Shown here: piece by piece, positions 1 to 11,410 of the stretch
How the letters are laid out: every line of letters begins with the position of its first letter
Position numbering within the stretch: position 1 is the stretch's first letter
DNA from: Metridium senile
Lineage: Eukaryota > Cnidaria > Anthozoa > Actiniaria > Metridiidae
Reading direction: 5' to 3'
NCBI GenBank assembly: GCA_949775045.1
Contig: OX459102.1
Coordinates: 6,072,185-6,136,184, forward strand
Length of the DNA stretch: 64,000 bases
The notes under the pieces: generated by a model
Told to the model about the DNA's origin: nothing
What the model saw: the letters and a program-made list of their open reading frames with translations, nothing else
Databases searched by the model: none
Translations under genes and position numbers: made by a program

Positions 1-1510
1 AACTTACTCTAGCTAACTTAACGAGTTTTTTCTCATTTAAATTAAACGAAGACTTGAAATTGTCATTGATAGTTGTATTATTTCTGTATTGTGTCTTGGA
101 TTTTGATTTTGTGAACTTGTAGGGCCTTATAATTAACGGTAGTCCCGAAGTATTGTGTTTTTCGCATAACTTTTGTTCTGATACGATAATGTACAACTAT
201 AAGAAGCTTATATTGTCTGAGGCAAGATCAAAAGTACCAAAGGAGTATTTTTTTTATGTTCTGATCACTATCATATCAGGATTGTAATTCCCCTTGACTG
301 GGATTGTGTAAGGTTTTTGGTTGGGAAAGGGTTTAATACACTAAGAACAATAGAGTGGCAAAAACATAGATTCCTTTGTGTTTCTTTGTGAGATTTCATT
401 CCCAAGTGAAATCTCAGGCCTAGTTTATACATCTAATCCGACATGTGCCAAATCTAATCACAACAAAGCAGACCCGGCACTTAATTATCTATTGTATGAA
501 TTGTATTCGGCAATTGTGAGATTCGCCATATATAAAGAAGGCTTAGTTAGTTGATAACTAAATACCAATAATTAGGCAATACATAGTTAGGGATTTTTTT
601 ATTGATATTTGACAAAACAACAAGAAACAAAACTGTGACCAACAAGTAGTTTGCTGGCACTACATATTAATGTTTTTCTAAATACCTAATAGAGTACAAA
701 TACTAGTCTAGATAATAGTCAAGGTGTAATAGTCCAATAGAAACAAAAGAAAACAATGGAATAAGAGACTACAAAGTATATATAATATATAATTTAGTTT
801 AACCTCTATTTCACAGGTTAGAGTGGTTCTAATTAACCCATGAAACACACTTTAGTGTACCACTCTTTAATGCAATCTAATTCCATTGTGTTCTTTTGTT
901 GTTATTTGACTAACACACTTTAACTAATATACTTTGTTTCAAATACTGCTATAGAGTGAAGTCATTTAACCGGTGAAATAGATGTTAGACTAATACACCT
1001 TAGCAGTCTAGAATTCCGTTGTTTTCTTTTGTGTCTATTTGACTACACTTTAGCAAGCAATTTCTATTTCACGGATTAAATGCCTTCACTCTATTGTGCT
1101 AATTCTATTGCTTGATTAGCACTATTTAGCAGTAAGTGTTTGTACTCTAATTGCACTTTATTCCATTTTTTTTTTTTTTCATTTTATTATGTTTTTACTC
1201 CACAAACATTCCAGCTATTCCAACGTGCAAACGTCTAATATTATATTTATCTAATATTGATAGGAAACTCTTTGTAAAAGAAAAAACTTACATGTTCAGA
1301 ATCAAGTCTTCACAAGTGGTGATCTTTAATTATTATTTTTCAAGTTTCCAATTTTCATACCTTTGTTTTGAATATTCTATAGACTCTCTTGATAAAAAAG
1401 ATAAAAATGAATGTGTAAATAGAGAGCTTCATGATATAAATGTCATTTGTAGTCTGACATTTTATAATAGTGATAACAAATAATAATAAAAAAACTGCAA
1501 CATATTCTAC

Positions 1511-1805
1511 CATCCTCGGGAACCCAGGGGTATTCTTCTGTCGCTCGTTTCTCGCTTCCACAACATATACCCCTGGGAACGTAGTCTGTTGGAGCTTGTT
1601 CCGGAAGTCAAAATTCAAACTTATTTAACGACTTTCTTTGAATGGTTATCTTGATTTTCATTGGTCGACCTAATAAGGTCGACCAATCAGGAAAGAGCTG
1701 AATTTTGACTTCCGGAACAAGCTCCAACAGACTACGTTCCCAGGGGTATATGTTGTGGAAGCGAGAAACGAGCGACAGAAGAATACCCCTGGGTTCCCGA
1801 GGATG
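1511..1805. mobile_element. MULE-like MITE, copy 1, inserted in the palindrome
   Basis: The 295 bp element has long terminal inverted repeats starting CATCCTCGGGAACCC and is flanked by a perfect 10 bp duplication, CATATTCTAC (1501..1510 and 1806..1815). The other palindrome arm (about 2190..2199) carries the empty site with a single copy of these 10 bases. Further copies lie at 26257..26544 and 44724..44982 with 9 bp duplications. Duplications of 9-10 bp with long terminal repeats fit Mutator-like elements; no transposase is present. Confidence 0.9.
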
Positions 1806-1844
1806 CATATTCTACTTATTTAATTAGGATGTGCAATTCTCCTT

Positions 1845-2163
1845 TCCGGAATTCATGAGGGGACTGGGAATGAGTGTAGAAATATTAATTTAATTGAGAA
1901 ACAAACCCCATCACATGAACAACCACACTAAGTTTATCAAGTTTTAGAATGATTGGGCAAATACTAGCTTTAAACAATTTGTAAAAATAAGAGAGAATGT
2001 ATGGTTTTTGTGGACGCTGTCCTTAAACCCCATACAATCTCTCTTATTTTTGGGACTTTTAAAAGCCTTATTTTATGCTTTATTTTGTGATAGGGATCAT
2101 TTTTTAATTAGATTTATTTTAATTTTTTCACTTGGCCCCAGTCCCCTCATGAATTCCGGAAAG
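1845..2163. mobile_element. MITE at the palindrome centre
   Basis: Terminal inverted repeats beginning CCGGAATTCATGAGGGG and ending CCCCTCATGAATTCCGG enclose about 270 bp. Its interior (a run resembling TTAGAATGATTGGGCAAAT and AAAATAAGAGAGAATG) is shared with the diverged relative at 41047..42085, so this is a dispersed family and not just a palindrome spacer. Because the palindrome arms start in its ends, no target duplication can be recognised. Confidence 0.75.
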
Positions 2164-3720
2164 GAGAATTGCACATCCTAATTAAATAAGTAGAATATGT
2201 TGCAGTTTTTTTATTATTATTTGTTATCACTATTATAAAATGTCAGACTACAAATGACATTTATATCATGAAGCTCTCTATTTACACATTCATTTTTATC
2301 TTTTTTATCAAGAGAGTCTATAGAATATTCAAAACAAAGGTATGAAAATTGGAAACTTGAAAAATAATAATTAAAGATCACCACTTGTGAAGACTTGATT
2401 CTGAACATGTAAGTTTTTTCTTTTACAAAGAGTTTCCTATCAATATTAGATAAATATAATATTAGACGTTTGCACGTTGGAATAGCTGGAATGTTTGTGG
2501 AGTAAAAACATAATAAAATGAAAAAAAAAAAAAAATGGAATAAAGTGCAATTAGAGTACAAACACTTACTGCTAAATAGTGCTAATCAAGCAATAGAATT
2601 AGCACAATAGAGTGAAGGCATTTAATCCGTGAAATAGAAATTGCTTGCTAAAGTGTAGTCAAATAGACACAAAAGAAAACAACGGAATTCTAGACTGCTA
2701 AGGTGTATTAGTCTAACATCTATTTCACCGGTTAAATGACTTCACTCTATAGCAGTATTTGAAACAAAGTATATTAGTTAAAGTGTGTTAGTCAAATAAC
2801 AACAAAAGAACACAATGGAATTAGATTGCATTAAAGAGTGGTACACTAAAGTGTGTTTCATGGGTTAATTAGAACCACTCTAACCTGTGAAATAGAGGTT
2901 AAACTAAATTATATATTATATATACTTTGTAGTCTCTTATTCCATTGTTTTCTTTTGTTTCTATTGGACTATTACACCTTGACTATTATCTAGACTAGTA
3001 TTTGTACTCTATTAGGTATTTAGAAAAACATTAATATGTAGTGCCAGCAAACTACTTGTTGGTCACAGTTTTGTTTCTTGTTGTTTTGTCAAATATCAAT
3101 AAAAAAATCCCTAACTATGTATTGCCTAATTATTGGTATTTAGTTATCAACTAACTAAGCCTTCTTTATATATGGCGAATCTCACAATTGCCGAATACAA
3201 TTCATACAATAGATAATTAAGTGCCGGGTCTGCTTTGTTGTGATTAGATTTGGCACATGTCGGATTAGATGTATAAACTAGGCCTGAGATTTCACTTGGG
3301 AATGAAATCTCACAAAGAAACACAAAGGAATCTATGTTTTTGCCACTCTATTGTTCTTAGTGTATTAAACCCTTTCCCAACCAAAAACCTTACACAATCC
3401 CAGTCAAGGGGAATTACAATCCTGATATGACAGTGATCAGAACATAAAAAAAATACTCCTTTGGTACTTTTGATCTTGCCTCAGACAATATAAGCTTCTT
3501 ATAGTTGTACATTATCGTATCAGAACAAAAGTTATGCGAAAAACACAATACTTCGGGACTACCGTTAATTATAAGGCCCTACAAGTTCACAAAATCAAAA
3601 TCCAAGACACAATACAGAAATAATACAACTATCAATGACAATTTCAAGTCTTCGTTTAATTTAAATGAGAAAAAACTCGTTAAGTTAGCTAGAGTAAGTT
3701 GAAAATTAAAATAAGCTTAC

Positions 3721-3789
3721 CAGTTGGAGTTTTGGGTAAATTCGATGAGCTTTGACGAATAATACTCCTCCTAGCACACCGTGGTATAT
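3721..3789 (-). other. Possible isolated minus-strand exon
   Basis: On the minus strand a CAG acceptor is followed by 69 bp of open frame and a GTAAGC donor. The frame reads IPRCARRSIIRQSSSNLPKT and continues PT. It lies just outside the palindrome. No homology was recognised and no partner exon is visible in the window, so it may be chance. Confidence 0.2.
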
Positions 3790-4060
3790 CTGGATGGATG
3801 CAGTTCTGTGTTGTGGCCATTGGAATACAAAATAAATACTCACTCTTACTATCTATTCCGCCATATTGTTTCGGATATTTTTCATGTTAATGTTATTTCG
3901 GGATACCTGTGTATGAGTCTAGTCTCTCGCGGCACCAATATAAATATAAACATGGCGGTCTTCGTTCGTCGATGTACGCTATCATTCAAGTACATTTATG
4001 GCTCCACTTCATTCAACTCTTGTTTAAAATTATCACATTAGGCTTGGGAATATTTTTTGG

Positions 4061-4160
4061 ACCCTCGACCATCTACCCTCGACCCTCGACTATCTACCCT
4101 CGACCCTCGACTATCTACCCTCGACCCTCGACTATCTACCCTCGACCCTCGACCCTCGAC
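4061..4160. repeat. CTCGAC-rich minisatellite
   Basis: About 100 bp made of alternating ACCCTCGACTATCT and CCCTCGA units. The short reading frames across it (3909..4166, 4057..4239) are repeat translations. Confidence 0.85.
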
Positions 4161-4239
4161 GTTTAGTCAGACTCCTTTGATTGTGTTTGCATCGTTGCCA
4201 ACTCAGTATCGATCATATTTTGTTAAAAAACGTGCTTAA

Positions 4240-6020
4240 AACAACATCATGATGGTCAAAAATCATAACCAGTGGAAAGACAAAAGAATAATCTGTCACA
4301 TGAAGCAGATGAAGAGGAGTTGAAGTCATTTTCTGCAACTGAACAAGACATGTGGACACACCATCTTCGTCACAAGTAAGAACTAGCAACGGAGAAAATT
4401 TTTTAAACTGATCATAACAAAATGACATCGCATCTTTGCTTGACATTGAGTTATACATTGATATAATTAGTACAAATCAAACTACATGTTTTAATAGTAC
4501 AAATAAATATTGCATTATTCTTACTCTGTTGTTTTAAGGCCTTTTAATTTTGTATCGGAATTAAACATGCACGGTATTACTCATTGAACTTCTCCTAGAT
4601 GTATTCCTAATTATATTCTGCTATAATTTATGATTCGGACGCTTTCTATACATGTTTTCAGTTGTTTCTAGCGTTTAATTCGTACGAAATACGACTATGT
4701 TGAAATCTAATTACGCATGCAAATTCAAAGGTCACGCAACATCTTGCGTTACTCGTATTTAAGAGATACACCACAAACGAGAGTTTATAAGCTTAGTTTA
4801 TTTATTTGTCAGAAATATTGCTAGTAAAAACGTTTAAAAACTATATATAGATGTGACAGGAGAAAGAAACAGCTAGAACTTACGTCCCAATTGAATATCC
4901 TACTCCTGGTTATATGTAAATATATAATGTATAAAAATACTATCAAATGCAGCAAAATATTTAGCTATTAAATCAAGAAATACTGTAAAAAAAAAACTAT
5001 TGGAAAAGTTTATTTTGGGTTTATTTGTGTGCACTTCGTCTAGATCTTTGAAAGCATTAGCGCGAGTTAATTAAACATTACTTGTCAATTTCATACGGCG
5101 TCAAGCGCTATTAAAATGTACAATTGTTAAAATACATAATGACAGCATCGATGATAGTATTAATTATAAATAATACAACAGCTTCTAAACTTCATCTAGC
5201 TTAGAATTACAAGTGAAACCTAATGTTTATAGCATTTTTCCTGCTGTTTTTTTTTTAAATAACAATATGTGATTCGAGAACAGAGAATTGACGGACGGAT
5301 ATGATTTGAATAAAATCACTTCTTGGTTCCTGTTTTATTAATAATACGTATCATTTCTTTTAAAATGGCAGTATAAACTTCTTGTTAGTCTTCAAAATCG
5401 TTTTCTTTCTTGGAAGTTAAGACGAAGCCGCTTTAAATTCGAAATAAGTTTAATATATGCAAATTACATTAATCATGCCGATACATGAAATTTACAACTT
5501 TTCTACAACTTCGAGAGTGTAATACAACACGAAAATTACATTTCCCCAAACCAATTTTACTTGTTTCGTAAAGGCCATTATTTCAACTTACCCCTGAGGT
5601 GTTTTTTTGGTAAAACTTTTGCGTAGCACATGGAAAAAACTTTGATTATATTCACCCTATTTTTAGAGAGGTTAAAAGTGTCCCCTAAAAATAAATTTAT
5701 TTAAAATAGAAGGATTTTATGAAAGTTCATAAAAGCCTTCAAAATGTTACTTTAAATACTATTTAATAATTCTGTGGTCTTTAAACAACGATACATTATT
5801 TAGTTTGCTTGCGACAAGCTTTTAAAACTGGTATAAATTATGGGTCGAAATTAGCGAATTTAGCCGAAAACCTATTTTTTCGAATATCTCGAAAACTAAG
5901 CGGTATTTTACAAAACTAAATACATAGCAGTTCTTCTTACATCAGGGCCTACCTATGGTTAAAATATGAGCGAAATCTAATTTTCAAGTCTTGCCGCGTT
6001 ATGTTTGATTTTTGCTGACT
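4240..6020. other. No recognisable gene
   Basis: AT-rich sequence without convincing exons. A minus-strand frame of 81 codons (4213..4458) shows no recognisable domain or splice context and is not called as a gene. Confidence 0.6.
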
Positions 6021-6027
6021 ATCACTC

Positions 6028-6381
6028 TTAATATTAAAAAAAATTGAGTTCGCTGAGCGTGCGTTATCGCCGAATAACAGCACTCCACGTGATCGATTTT
6101 AGCCAATGGGGAACTTAGATTTTGTTATATAATAATAAAAAAATAATGAAAATAACGATCATAATCTTGTCCATTTTTGGCCATGGATTGAATGTTAGTT
6201 GAGTTTGTTTGATGTGCTTTTCTCTCCCTTGCCACGGGGGTTTTTAAAGTCTTTTTTTTTTATCAATAAAAACCAACATCAGGCGAGTGTGGTATAAATA
6301 TAGAATGGAATGGTAGTGAGTGCGAGCTAGCATCACGGAAGAGCCCCGACGGGGAGTGATGGCTAGCTATAAAAAATAATA
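6028..6381. repeat. Dispersed repeat, copy 1
   Basis: About 350 bp starting TTAATATTAAAAAAAATTG and ending near a GCTAGC-containing segment. It is almost identical to 10986..11340, including the stretch CGCCGAATAACAGCACTCC. No coding content; nature of the element unknown. Confidence 0.9.
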
Positions 6382-6679
6382 AATAATATACAAATTAGGT
6401 AATACCTAATAGCGGAGCTCCCAGTTTAATTTTTTCTTACAACATCAATATGTGCAAGTATATAGTTTTTGTGCACGGGTCATAAAAACTGTACGTGATG
6501 ACGTAGGCGTATTTGATAGTATGTGAAAGAAATACTATTTCTTACTGTTCAAGGTTACTCAAGAAAAAAACGAGAAATATTAATCTGGGATATATACATA
6601 TATATTCGACTATAAGTCAACTATATCTATCAAGATTTTTGCTAAAGATTATGAAATACGGTTCATGCAATATAAAATA

Positions 6680-7565
6680 TGTAAATATGTAAAGCTTGTT
6701 GACTGATATCTATATACAAACTCTTATAGCAGTAAACAAAACAACAATCTACTCTGTTGATGTTTACAGTTCAATATAAATGTTGTAAATATGTAAAGCT
6801 TGTTGACTGATATCTATATACAAATTATTATAGCAGTAAACAAAACAACAATCTACTCTGTAGATGTTTACGGTTCAATATAAATGTTGTAAATATGTAA
6901 AGCTTGTTGACTGATATCTATATACAAATTATTATAGCAGTAAACAAAACAACAATCTACTCTGTTGATGTTTACGGTTCAATATAAATACTATAAATAT
7001 GTCAATATAAACGTTGTAAATATGTAAAGCTTGTTGACTGATATCTATATACAAATTATTATAGCAGTAAACAAAACAACAATCTACTCTGTTGATGTTT
7101 ACGGTTCAATATAAATACTATAAATATGTCAATATAAACGTTGTAAATATGTAAAGCTTGTTGACTGCATGATATCTATATACAAATTATTATAGCAGTA
7201 AACAAAACAACAATCTACTCTGTTGATGTTTACGGTTCAATATAAATACTATAAATATGTCAATATAAATGTTGTAAATATGTAAAGCTTGTTGACTGCA
7301 TGATATCTATATACAAATTATTATAGCAGCTAGTAAACAAAACAACAATCTACTCTGTTGATGTTTACAGTTCAATATAAATGTTGTAAATATGTAAAGC
7401 TTGTTGACTGATATCTATATACAAATTATTATAGCAGTAAACAAAACAACAATCTACTCTGTTGATGTTTACGGTTCAATATATTAATGTTGTAAATATA
7501 TGTAAAGCTTGTTGACTGATATCTATATACAAACTGTTATAGCAGTAAACAAAACAACAATCTAT
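6680..7565. repeat. Tandem repeat, about 8 units of 105-130 bp
   Basis: The anchor AAAGCTTGTTGACTG recurs eight times, each followed by ATATCTATATACAAA, then AAACAAAACAACAATCTACTC and GATGTTTACGG. Unit length varies because some units carry an extra AATATAAATACTATAAATATG segment or a CATG insertion. No unique spacers are present, so it is a minisatellite and not a CRISPR-type array. Confidence 0.95.
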
Positions 7566-7599
7566 GCCTATCATCGACACAAAGTTTTTTCATCAAAAA

Positions 7600-8880
7600 A
7601 GGATTTTAAAAACAAGTTTATAGATAAACTATCAATGGATATTACTTTTCTGTAAGTAGAAAATTGTAGTAAATGTAACTATGCTGTAATGGCCATGGAG
7701 TTGTTGTCGTTTTAATTTTATGCGTTTTTTCAGTCTTTTCAAATCAAGGTGACAAGTTCTATTTTTGGCGCGTTTCAGCAATGCCAAGGCACCTTTTTGC
7801 TTCAAAAGCAAGACAAAACGCTGAGAAAAATCAAGATTTTGAGCTTCAAATTGACAAAAACATTATTTGAACTAGACCTTAATAGAATGGTAACTATGTA
7901 TTAAAAGGAAAAAAGGAAATTTTAAAGCATTTCTTTGTAAAAAAAACCGACATTTTTATCGTATTGGATTTACTAAAAAGTAGTCATGGCAAATCTTCAA
8001 AACAAAACAAAAAATTATTTTCAAGTGGAATTAAAAGCCTCAAGAATAAGTTCTACCAACACAAGATCGATTTGAAAAGACAAGGATTTTAAAACAAGGT
8101 ATTTTATTATGAAAAACTTTGTGTAAAACATCATTTTCGACTTTGAAGTAAAAACTACTAAAAAAAGCTCGTTTAGTAAGCATAAAATAGTCAATATTGC
8201 TAAATAAACAGAAGTTATTCAACCAATTTAAATTGTGTTTGTATTTCAATTTATCTTTGATGTTTTCTGTTTATGAGGTTTAAAAAGTACATAAATAAAC
8301 ACCTTTCAATCGACCAAAGTACAATTTACACATGCACAAACATCGTTTCATGTACGGTTTTTATCTCAAAAAGTAAATAAAATGGAGATAAACCTTTTCT
8401 CTTTTCTTTCTATAATAAAACAGAGAACGGATTTTTCCTTTTTGAGGCTTAATTATTGCAAGTTTTGAGGTGTTTTTTTTTTTTTTTCTCTCAAAAACTT
8501 GAAACAAATAATAATCTTGAACTTACTTTATCGGTGATTATTTTCCTGAGGTTTTCTTCTCTTCAATGACATTGATCATATTTTGACGAATAAATGTATG
8601 TACTTGAATTTTGATGGTTTAAACATTCTTCATAGTTCAACTGCCAAGCTTGAAAATCCTTCAATAAACTGTGCCGAGGGAAGATTTGAAGACAGTTTTC
8701 ATAACAAACAAGGTCGCTTCTTTATCAATTTTGTTTTGAATTGCTGTAGTCTTTTAATATTCTTCCACGAAGGTATCCACAAATAGGTTTTCTTGATCTT
8801 TTGGAATCAGTCTTTTCTGCTTTTCTTTAGTATAATTTCTTCGTTTTTGTGTCCTTCGAGTTTATGTTCTTCTTCGGTCA
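7600..8880. other. No recognisable gene
   Basis: AT-rich sequence with homopolymer runs. Short open frames on either strand have no domain or splice support. Confidence 0.6.
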
Positions 8881-8891
8881 AAACTCTCTTT

Positions 8892-9057
8892 GTTCTTCGA
8901 AGTTCATCTTTCTCCGTTGTTATTTTGTATTAATGTAAGCTCTGCTATTTTGTTGTTGTTTGTTTGACTTTTTTGTTCTTCGAAGTTCATCTTTGTCCGT
9001 TGTTATTTTGTATTAATGTAAGCTCTGCTATTTTGTTGTTGTTTGTTTGACTTTTTT
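8892..9057. repeat. Two-copy tandem duplication, 83 bp unit
   Basis: Both copies start GTTCTTCGAAGTTCATCTT and differ at one or two positions, implying a recent duplication. Confidence 0.9.
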
Positions 9058-9166
9058 GTCGATAAGTTAAAAGAACAACTTTGCTTTGTTGATCTAGCGC
9101 TATTTGGCGCGCGCGTCACTTTCGTTCCCGCCGAAATATAACAACCAATCAGCATCGCGATGGGCG

Positions 9167-9208
9167 CGGACGTCGGACGTCGGACGTCGGACGTCGGACG
9201 TCGGACGT
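9167..9208. repeat. Heptamer repeat (CGGACGT)6
   Basis: Six perfect head-to-tail copies of CGGACGT in otherwise AT-rich DNA. Each junction contains a GACGTC palindrome. Confidence 0.95.
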
Positions 9209-9280
9209 ACGCTTGGGATTCCTGTGTGAAAACCATCGAAAATCGACTCGATGCATTACCATTTTTTCTTAAGTATGGTG

Positions 9281-9319
9281 CTCCGCTCGCGCGGGCCTTC
9301 GGCCCGCGCGGGAGCTCCG
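9281..9319. repeat. GC-rich hairpin
   Basis: CGCGCGGGCC and GGCCCGCGCG form a perfect 10 bp stem around a TTC loop, extended outward by GAGC/GCTC pairing. It immediately precedes the duplicated repeat at 9321. It could be the end of a mobile element. Confidence 0.8.
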
Positions 9320-9320
9320 C

Positions 9321-10735
9321 TATTATGATAATTAGTGGCAGCTTTTCATGATGTGTATGGGAAATACAAGATGTGTAAATACAGTTAATGCAAGAAATGC
9401 TAAAATAAATTTAATATTTAATATTTATATAGAGCAAATATCTATGTTCATATTCAGAATAAAGCTTGGTTCACATAGCGACTCAAACATAAACATAAAC
9501 AACATACGCAGACGCTGTTGGACTTTGCTCATTAGCCGTACTTGTCTTTTCTCCCAGTTATTCGAGAAATGCTTCACTGAGTCTGCGTATTTATTTACTA
9601 TTTATTTATAAAAAAAACTCATTAATAATTCATGAGAAATTTACAAAAGAAATCGTAACCTTAATGATGAGTGTTTTAACTGAAGATAAAGATTCACCCT
9701 AATTTACATAAACTTTAACCTGAATTTTCTCTAATAAACTTTCATAAATCCTTGATTCTTTTTTTATAAAAACAAAAAATATTGGTTGGAGTTTTTGAAG
9801 CCGTTTAATAAATTCGCAGATCGTGTTTTATCAGGTCTAAAACCACTTGGCTTCGCCTTTAATTTATTAAACTATACTTATACAATTCACCAAGGCGCGG
9901 GTAAAATATATGCTGCGTATTCTTATGTCGCTAGTGCATGTGAACCAGCTAACTATTGAAAAATCATTTTCAGGAAACAAAAGAATAATCTTAAGGGCAA
10001 AAAAATAAAGTGTCAAGACCGAAAGGTGATAAATTAGCTAAAGTTTGCATTTTAAGATTTTAAGTGATAAAAAACCGTTTTAAATAGGACCAAACACTAC
10101 AGAGAAATGAAAGCTTTTTTGTCTGTTTTAACTTAAAATTAAAATTTGTTTCTTATAATCTTTATTTTTAAATGACAGACGGAAAATGAGTTTTACAAGT
10201 CAACATATATTTCAATGTTTTAGTACAAGCTGTCATATGAAATTAATAATACTAATAGGCATTATATTTATGAAAGATTTTCAGTGTTTCTCTGAAAAAA
10301 AAATGTAATCGAAATATGGGAGCAGTACGTTTAAATAATTATTAACTTACTTTTAAGTCATTAAAAAGCAACTTAAATAAGTATTGGCCTATTTGTAAGT
10401 TCAAGTATTTCTTCTTCAAACAAAGTAATAATAAAAATGAAAACATTAATGATAATTTTGTATAAATACATTGAAGAAAAATCGCGCGGCCTGATTTGTC
10501 GAGAGATTTACATTATTTCTCGATAATCACCTACAACGAAAGAAATGAACAGCTGTCCTTCAAAAAAGCTGGTTATTTATATCTATTTAGAAGGTAAAAA
10601 AACACTTTAGTATATAATATTGATAGTCCTTGAGCGTCGTTGAATTTGTAAATGTATTTATCCAGATCGTCTTAATTGTTGATATGGATGGCTTGGTGTG
10701 ATGAGTCTTTCCGCATTATAATTTTTCCATACATG
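9321..10735. repeat. 1.4 kb dispersed repeat, copy A
   Basis: Starts TTATGATAATTAGTGGC and matches 11349..11410 plus 13183..14514 closely throughout. It contains a broken version (9787..9960) of the frame that is longer in copy B: the block encoding ELGLSGKK is missing and a stop follows. It also serves as the empty-site reference for the element at 11411..13182. Confidence 0.92.
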
Positions 10736-10985
10736 ATCTCTATCAATATCTTTATTGGATTATTTTCACACCCTATTTCAAAACAACATTTACCCGTTAA
10801 TCCGGCCAACGAAGGTACAGCCCGAAGTGGCCGTATTAACGGGGTGGCCGTATTAAGCGGGTAAATTTTATAAAAAATGTATATATAAATAATTAGGGGT
10901 TAGAGACTGAAGTTTTGAGTTCATTGAACAGTCAGCAAGTGACTGTATTTACCGATAAAGAACGAACGAAAAGTCTCTAACGCTT

Positions 10986-11340
10986 TTAATATTAAAAAAA
11001 ATTGAGTTCGCTGAGCGTGCGTTATCGCCGAATAACAGCACTCCACGTGATCGATTTTAGCCAATGGGGAACTTAGATTTTGTTATATAATAATAAAAAA
11101 ATAATGAAAATAACGATCATAATCTTGTCCATTTTTGGCCATGGATTGAATGTTAGTTGAGTTTGTTTGATGTGCTTTTCTCTCCCTTGCCACGGGGATT
11201 TTAAAAGTCTTTTTTTTTCATCAATAAAAACCAACATCAGGCGAGTGTGGTATAAATATAGAATGGAATGGTAGTGAGTGCGAGCTAGCATCACGGAAGA
11301 GCCCCGACGGGGAGTGATAGCTAGCTGTAAAAAATAATAA
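10986..11340. repeat. Dispersed repeat, copy 2
   Basis: Near-identical to 6028..6381. It lies between copies A and B of the 1.4 kb repeat. Confidence 0.9.
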
Positions 11341-11410
11341 TTATAAATATTATGATAATTAGTGGCAGCTTTTCATGATGTGTATGGGAAATACAAGATG
11401 TGTAAATACA

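Larger units (their letters stand above)
1..3700. repeat. Large palindrome (inverted repeat, arms about 1.56-1.87 kb)
   Basis: Bases 1 to about 1868 are the reverse complement of about 2137 to 3700, apart from a 305 bp insertion in the left arm and a few point differences (for example near 268 and 3431). The spacer at 1869..2136 is the inside of a MITE whose terminal repeats are the innermost parts of the arms. The left limit is not visible because base 1 already pairs with base 3700. The short reading frames in the two arms (1151..1483 and 2217..2561) are mirror images and show no coding signs. The arms contain internal sub-repeats with motifs such as ACACTTTAGCA and AGAGTGGTT, the latter also at the ends of the MITE at 31161..31345. 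Confidence 0.93.

Noticed and set aside
1151..2561. Two matching 110-114 codon frames
   Set aside because: Mirror images in the palindrome arms; the Phe-rich start is a poly-T tract.
6680..7565. CRISPR-like periodic array
   Set aside because: Units are contiguous with no unique spacers, and the genome is eukaryotic.
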